This document shows, piece by piece, positions 15,775 through 18,806 of a stretch of 18,806 nt of DNA (positions are counted from its first letter, which is position 1; the number at the start of each line of letters is the position of its first letter). This DNA is from Acidobacteriota bacterium. GTDB lineage: Bacteria; Acidobacteriota; Vicinamibacteria; Vicinamibacterales; 2-12-FULL-66-21. The notes below the pieces were generated by a model that worked only from the letters and a program-made list of their open reading frames with translations, ran no database searches and was not told the DNA's origin. A program made the translations under genes and the position numbers. The stretch spans positions 1-18,806 of the forward strand of contig JABFWM010000145.1 in assembly GCA_013362195.1 (NCBI GenBank), in the 5' to 3' direction.

Positions 15775-17701
15775 CGACGAGAGTCGCCCCCGTGTGAACC
15801 GCGGCCGCCGACGTCATCTGTCGGTCCGGAGCGGCGATCCCGTACTCGCGGCGCCACAATTCGATCATCGTCAATGCAAACAGACGATGGGTATTCGCCA
15901 TGCAGTTGCGTTGGCCCGCAATCAGCTGCCGCACCACCCGCCGCTCGAACAGGGCGTCACTGCCAGTCGTGAGGACGTCCTCGATATAGCGCCCCCAGTC
16001 TCCTTTGAACCATTGCGCGAGGGGCAGGGAGAACCCCTGCTTGCGCGTGAGATCGAGCGACGACGGCAGCAGCCGCTGCGCCAGGCGCCGGAGCAGGATT
16101 TTTCGTCCCGTCGCGGTCGCGCGAAGGCGATCCGGAACGCGTCCGAAGGCAAACTGAATGAGCCGCGGATCGAGAAACGGCGCGCGCACTTCCAGGGAAC
16201 ACAGCATGCTCGCGCGATCGACCTTCACCAGAATGTCGTCGACGAGATATGTCTGAAAATCCAGCCCGGTACTTTGACGCAACGAGGTGGCGCCGGCCCC
16301 GCAGAGCGCTGCCTTGTAGGCCTCGGGCGACCGCGCCGGCGGCCGCGCCTTTGCGACGGGCGCCAGCAGGCGGCGCCGCGCGTCGGCATCGAACACGACA
16401 TTGAACTGCACGATGTTCAACGGCGGTTCGGCGGTCAGTCCGAGAAGATAGTTGCGTCCCCGCATCCCGATCGGCATCAGTCGCGTGGCGGCCGCGCGCG
16501 CAAGCCGCCGCGCCGGCCGAGGCATCCAGCCGCCCATCCGCGATTGCTGCTGCACCCAGCAGTGATGCGGATAGCCGCCGAACAGTTCGTCGCCGCCGTC
16601 GCCGCCGAGCGCGACGGTGGCTTCGCGACGAATCAATCGCGAGACCAGATACGTCGGCACCATCGACGAATCGGCGATCGGTTCGTCGTACTGGCGGGCC
16701 AGCTCGGGTAAGAGGTCGACGGTGGCGGGTTCCGCCACCAGTTCGATGTGCTCCGTGCCGAAGTGCCGGGCAACCGCGCGCGCGTACGGGGCCTCGTCGA
16801 ACGCGCCATGCCCGGGAAACGTGATGGTGAAGGTTTTGACCGGCCGCGATGACACGCGCGCGGCCATCGCCGTCACGAGGCTCGAATCGATCCCGCCGCT
16901 CAGCATGACGCCGACCGGCACGTCGGCAATCATCCGCAGCCGCACCGAATCGGCAAGCAGCGCATCGAGCTCGTCAACCAGCGCGTCGTCAGTCACCGCA
17001 CCGTTCGGCGAGGTGTCGGCCGGCAGCGTCCAGTAGGGGAACGTCTCGAGAGCGCCCGATTCGAGGTCGAAGGTCAGCGCATGTCCCTGGGGCAGCTTCT
17101 CGATGCCCTGCACCAGCGATCGCCGGCCCGGGACGTATCCGAACGCGAGATACGAGTCGAGCGCGTCCACATCGATGACGCGCGGACACTCGGGATCGGC
17201 AAAGAGCGCTTTCAGCTCGGACGCAAAGCTCAACGTACCGGCGCCGGCGCGGTAGAAGAGCGGCTTCTCGCCCGCGCGATCGCGCGCGAGGAACAGCCGC
17301 CGCTTGCGCGCATCGACCAGCGCGAACCCGAACATGCCGTTCAGATGATCGAGACAGTCGATGCCCCACGCGCGGTACGCCTCGAGAATGACCTCGGTAT
17401 CGGTCGCGGTGCGGAAGTGGTGGCCACGCGCGGCGAGATCGGTACGCACCTCCAGATAATTGTAGATTTCGCCGTTGAAGACGATCTGGAGCTCTCCGGT
17501 CGCGTCGGTCATCGGCTGGCGGCCGGCCGCAGACAAATCGATGATGGACAGGCGGCGGTGGCCGAGCGCGACGCGGCCGTCCGCGGATACCCACACGCCT
17601 TCGTCGTCAGGACCGCGATGACGCAGCGTATCGCGCATGCGCAGCAGCAGCTCCCGCGAGACGGGGCGATCGATCGACGCCTTTCCGGCGATGCCGCACA
17701 T
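15701..17701 (-). CDS. asnB: Asparagine synthase (glutamine-hydrolysing)
   Basis: A 666-residue two-domain enzyme. The class II glutaminase domain has the essential Cys2 (MCGIAG), RHRGPDDEG (27-35), LGHRRLSIIDLS (46-57) and NGEIYNY (76-82). The synthetase domain has the PP-loop SGGIDSS (268-274) and GGDGGDELFGGY (366-377). All key residues are present, so it should be active: ATP-dependent amidation of a carboxylate using glutamine. In polysaccharide loci such enzymes often accompany EPS genes, and the true acceptor may be a sugar acid or amino-acid substituent rather than aspartate; this is inference. Start is the ATG at 17701, since Cys2 must follow the initiator. No clear ribosome-binding site is seen, but a short reading frame ends 2 nt upstream and may couple translation. 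The last 24 codons overlap the convergent DUF2142 gene. Confidence 0.95.
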   Translation of the reverse strand: MCGIAGKASIDRPVSRELLLRMRDTLRHRGPDDEGVWVSADGRVALGHRRLSIIDLSAAGRQPMTDATGELQIVFNGEIYNYLEVRTDLAARGHHFRTATDTEVILEAYRAWGIDCLDHLNGMFGFALVDARKRRLFLARDRAGEKPLFYRAGAGTLSFASELKALFADPECPRVIDVDALDSYLAFGYVPGRRSLVQGIEKLPQGHALTFDLESGALETFPYWTLPADTSPNGAVTDDALVDELDALLADSVRLRMIADVPVGVMLSGGIDSSLVTAMAARVSSRPVKTFTITFPGHGAFDEAPYARAVARHFGTEHIELVAEPATVDLLPELARQYDEPIADSSMVPTYLVSRLIRREATVALGGDGGDELFGGYPHHCWVQQQSRMGGWMPRPARRLARAAATRLMPIGMRGRNYLLGLTAEPPLNIVQFNVVFDADARRRLLAPVAKARPPARSPEAYKAALCGAGATSLRQSTGLDFQTYLVDDILVKVDRASMLCSLEVRAPFLDPRLIQFAFGRVPDRLRATATGRKILLRRLAQRLLPSSLDLTRKQGFSLPLAQWFKGDWGRYIEDVLTTGSDALFERRVVRQLIAGQRNCMANTHRLFALTMIELWRREYGIAAPDRQMTSAAAVHTGATLVARSSAAESWPASTRESRGTPSRLP

Positions 17702-17703
17702 GA

Positions 17704-17796
17704 TCAGGAGGCCATCTGGTGTGACGGGGGAGAGACGATGACGCGAACGGGATCGCAGCCCCGAGACTCGCGGCGCACTCCGTGCCCGTCGGTCAC
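17704..17796 (-). other. Short leader reading frame in front of asnB, homologous to the start of the regulator gene
   Basis: A 30-codon GTG-initiated frame ends with TGA 2 nt before the asnB ATG. Its first residues (TDGHGVRRES after the initiator) match the regulator's TDEHGVSRES. After that, similarity stops and the rest is unrelated. It is either a remnant of a duplication of the regulator's promoter and 5' end, or a translated leader that couples to asnB, which lacks its own ribosome-binding site. Nothing supports a stable peptide. Confidence 0.45.
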
Positions 17797-17838
17797 AGAG
17801 CGCCTGTGGACAAACCGTCGAGGATGTTGGGTTTGCGA

Positions 17839-17857
17839 GCGTTCACCGCGTGAACGC
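17839..17857. promoter_or_regulatory. Palindromic operator-like site, copy B
   Basis: GCGTTCACCGCGTGAACGC has the same 8-bp arms as the site at 13233-13251 and differs only in the centre. It again begins 9 nt downstream of the -10. Outside the arms, TTTGCG on the left (17832-17837) and CGCAAA on the right (17855-17860) suggest a further, imperfect extension of the dyad. Confidence 0.72.
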
Positions 17858-17866
17858 AAAGATCGA

Positions 17867-17896
17867 ATTGTGCCGTCCGCGCGCGGACGGTGTCAA
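17867..17896 (-). promoter_or_regulatory. Sigma70-type promoter of asnB
   Basis: On the minus strand TTGACA (17896-17891), an 18-nt spacer and CACAAT (17872-17867). Both hexamers are identical to those of the operon promoter at 13261-13289. Transcription would start near 17860 and run about 64 nt to the leader GTG and about 160 nt to the asnB ATG. The spacer itself is a perfect 18-bp palindrome (17873-17890). Confidence 0.75.
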
Positions 17897-18007
17897 CGAA
17901 AAGCGAGGGGAGCTCAGCCGATCTATCCGGGCGGGGAGTCAGGCGATGTCTGGCGTGACCACCATCGGCGAAGCGAGGCCGCACGCCGGGGCGCCCCGCG
18001 CGACCCG
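17897..18007. other. Intergenic stretch between the Ig-like protein gene and the asnB promoter
   Basis: About 110 nt with no reading frame of note. With the promoter and leader it makes up the roughly 300-nt gene-poor stretch upstream of asnB. A GGGGCGCCCC palindrome lies near 17987-17996, but no T-run follows on the minus strand, so I do not call a terminator for the Ig-like gene. Confidence 0.4.
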
Positions 18008-18806
18008 TCACCTCACCGTGATGTTCGTCGTCGCCACCGCCGCGAACGTTCCGGTCACCAGGCTTCTCCCGTACGCCACCACCTGGTACAGGCCCGGCGC
18101 GAGCGCCGCCGGCACCCCGTATCCGGTCTTGCCGAATTGCGCGGCGCCGGCATACGCGGCGACGTCGGGTCGCGCCACGCTCACGGTGCCAGCGCCGAGG
18201 AAGATCGGCGTCCCGGCGCGATCGAGCGGGTACGCATAGACGTGCACGAGGTCGATGCCGCCGCCGGACGCGGCGGCGAAGTCGGCCGCCCACCCCGCGA
18301 CGACAAACGACCGCGCCACGATCCCGTTGTTGGCGGGCGCGTCGATCACCACCGTCGCGGACGGCTGCACGGTGACGTTGATCGCGTGCGCCGCGCCGAA
18401 CGCGTTCGCAATCGTGCTGTGCGGGAAGATCGCGAGCAGGTAGCCGCCCGGCGGCAGACCCCGTGCGACGAGACCGTAGCCTGACGTGCCGAACTGCGGA
18501 CCGAAGGCGCCGGCGACGTCCGGACGCGGGACGTTGACCGCCGCCACGCCGAGGAAGATCGGCGCGCCGCCGGTGTTGGGATAGGCGTAGACGTGAACGA
18601 CATCGACGCCGCTGCTGCGCGTCGACGTCGCGTCAATCGCCCAGCCCGCGACCAGGAATGGCTGCCGCACCGCCGCGCCGTTGGCGGGCGCATCGATGTT
18701 CATGATCGGGCGCGGCGGCGCAGTCGGGGCCGGGGCCGGCGCGGGCGCCGGCGGGGGCGCGGGTGTTGGCATTGGCGCGGGTGCTGGCGCAGGTGTCGGC
18801 GCTGGC
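18008..18806 (-). CDS. Secreted or surface protein with tandem Ig-like repeats, C-terminal part (5' end outside the window)
   Basis: The frame is open to the right edge, so only the last 265 residues are visible and the N-terminus with any signal peptide is missing. The visible part starts with a Pro/Ala/Thr-rich linker of about 30 residues, then two beta-sandwich-like repeats of about 115 residues. Both have the pattern IDAPAN, then an F-x-V-A-G-W-A-x-D strand, V-H-V-Y-A-Y-P, IFLG, RPDV, F-G-x-(S/T)-G-Y-G, and end in a (T/V)-(N/H)-x-(I/N)-x-V-type final strand. The protein ends right after the second repeat with no anchor. Such modules are usual at the end of large secreted enzymes or adhesins, so the missing N-terminal part may be catalytic. 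The function cannot be named. It is not obviously part of the polysaccharide operon, since the asnB promoter follows it. Confidence 0.75.
   Translation of the reverse strand, partial: PAPTPAPAPAPMPTPAPPPAPAPAPAPTAPPRPIMNIDAPANGAAVRQPFLVAGWAIDATSTRSSGVDVVHVYAYPNTGGAPIFLGVAAVNVPRPDVAGAFGPQFGTSGYGLVARGLPPGGYLLAIFPHSTIANAFGAAHAINVTVQPSATVVIDAPANNGIVARSFVVAGWAADFAAASGGGIDLVHVYAYPLDRAGTPIFLGAGTVSVARPDVAAYAGAAQFGKTGYGVPAALAPGLYQVVAYGRSLVTGTFAAVATTNITVR
18011..18355 (-). repeat. Ig-like protein repeat 2
   Basis: Second tandem coding repeat, from VVIDAPANNGIV through VVAGWAAD and LVHVYAYP to the C-terminal TNITVR. It ends at the stop codon. Confidence 0.7.
18362..18703 (-). repeat. Ig-like protein repeat 1
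   Basis: First of two tandem coding repeats. It begins at IMNIDAPANGAAV, contains LVAGWAID and VVHVYAYP, and ends at INVTV. It is about half identical to repeat 2 by eye, with shared PIFLG and RPDVA anchors. Confidence 0.7.
18707..18806 (-). repeat. Pro-Ala linker-encoding low-complexity tract
   Basis: A run of GCx/CCx-type codons that encodes an alternating Pro-Ala/Thr linker in the Ig-like protein. It reaches the window edge, so its full length is unknown. Tracts of this kind usually form extended spacers on the cell surface and are prone to length change. Confidence 0.7.

Larger units (their letters stand above)
17776..17898 (-). repeat. Duplicated promoter-operator-start module, copy B
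   Basis: The second copy of the module at 13168-13291, in the same orientation relative to its downstream gene. Conserved are the GTG and adjacent codons (17776-17800), the palindrome, the 9-nt spacing to the -10, the -10 and the -35. The inner 38 bp (17801-17838) are unlike copy A, and the promoter spacer is 18 rather than 17 nt. It places asnB under the same control signals as the polysaccharide operon. Confidence 0.8.

Noticed and set aside
17987..17996. GGGGCGCCCC palindrome as a terminator of the Ig-like gene
   Set aside because: The stem is short and no T-run follows on the minus strand.
1..18806. CRISPR arrays, tRNA or rRNA genes, insertion sequences, att sites
   Set aside because: No regularly spaced repeats, cloverleaf-like sequence, transposase or integrase frame was seen on either strand.

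Overview
The window is a high-GC bacterial cell-surface polysaccharide locus. Nearly every gene lies on the minus strand, packed end to end with 4-nt overlaps and gaps of a few bases. The make-up suggests a diderm environmental bacterium, most plausibly Acidobacteriota (Vicinamibacteria-like): a MarR-type EPS regulator, an FlaA1-type dehydratase, a Wzz/GumC-like co-polymerase, flippase and polymerase, an asparagine synthase, a DUF2142 membrane protein and a PA-linked tandem Ig-like protein. There is no rRNA or marker gene here, so the taxon is an inference from gene content.

Layout in transcription order on the minus strand. A sigma70-like promoter (TTGACA-17-CACAAT) with a 19-bp palindrome just downstream (13233-13289) precedes a wHTH regulator (13188-12541). 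Then follow an FlaA1/WbpM-type nucleotide-sugar 4,6-dehydratase (12506-10653), a Wzz/GumC-like chain-length protein without a kinase domain (10605-9133), a Wzx-type flippase (9136-7715), a Wzy-type polymerase (7718-6354), two class I methyltransferases (6351-5494 and 5497-4472), a CgeB-like glycosyltransferase (4466-3150), a CmcI-like methyltransferase/hydroxylase-family protein (3241-2486), a GT2 glycosyltransferase (2485-1433), a second CgeB-like glycosyltransferase (1436-327) and the start of a third class I methyltransferase that runs off the left edge (300-1). Together they make precursors, assemble and methylate repeat units, flip, polymerise and set chain length by a Wzx/Wzy-type pathway. 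The initiating sugar-phosphate transferase, outer-membrane channel and tyrosine kinase are not in the window.

Divergent from this operon, on the plus strand, is a DUF2142-family multi-pass membrane protein with an unusual N-terminal extracytoplasmic domain (13390-15774). It converges on, and overlaps by 74 nt, a minus-strand glutamine-hydrolysing asparagine synthase (17701-15701). The right edge holds the 3' part of a secreted or surface protein with two Ig-like repeats after a Pro-Ala linker (18806-18008).

The most striking observation is that the regulator's promoter, palindrome and first coding bases are present a second time in front of the asparagine synthase gene (13168-13291 against 17776-17898). 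The -35, -10, the 9-nt spacing to the palindrome and a short GTG-initiated reading-frame start are all conserved. This suggests a small regulon in which the wHTH protein controls both its own operon and asnB. The regulator also carries a C-terminal Rossmann-like segment resembling the nucleotide-binding segment of the dehydratase encoded next to it, so it may sense a ligand of the pathway.
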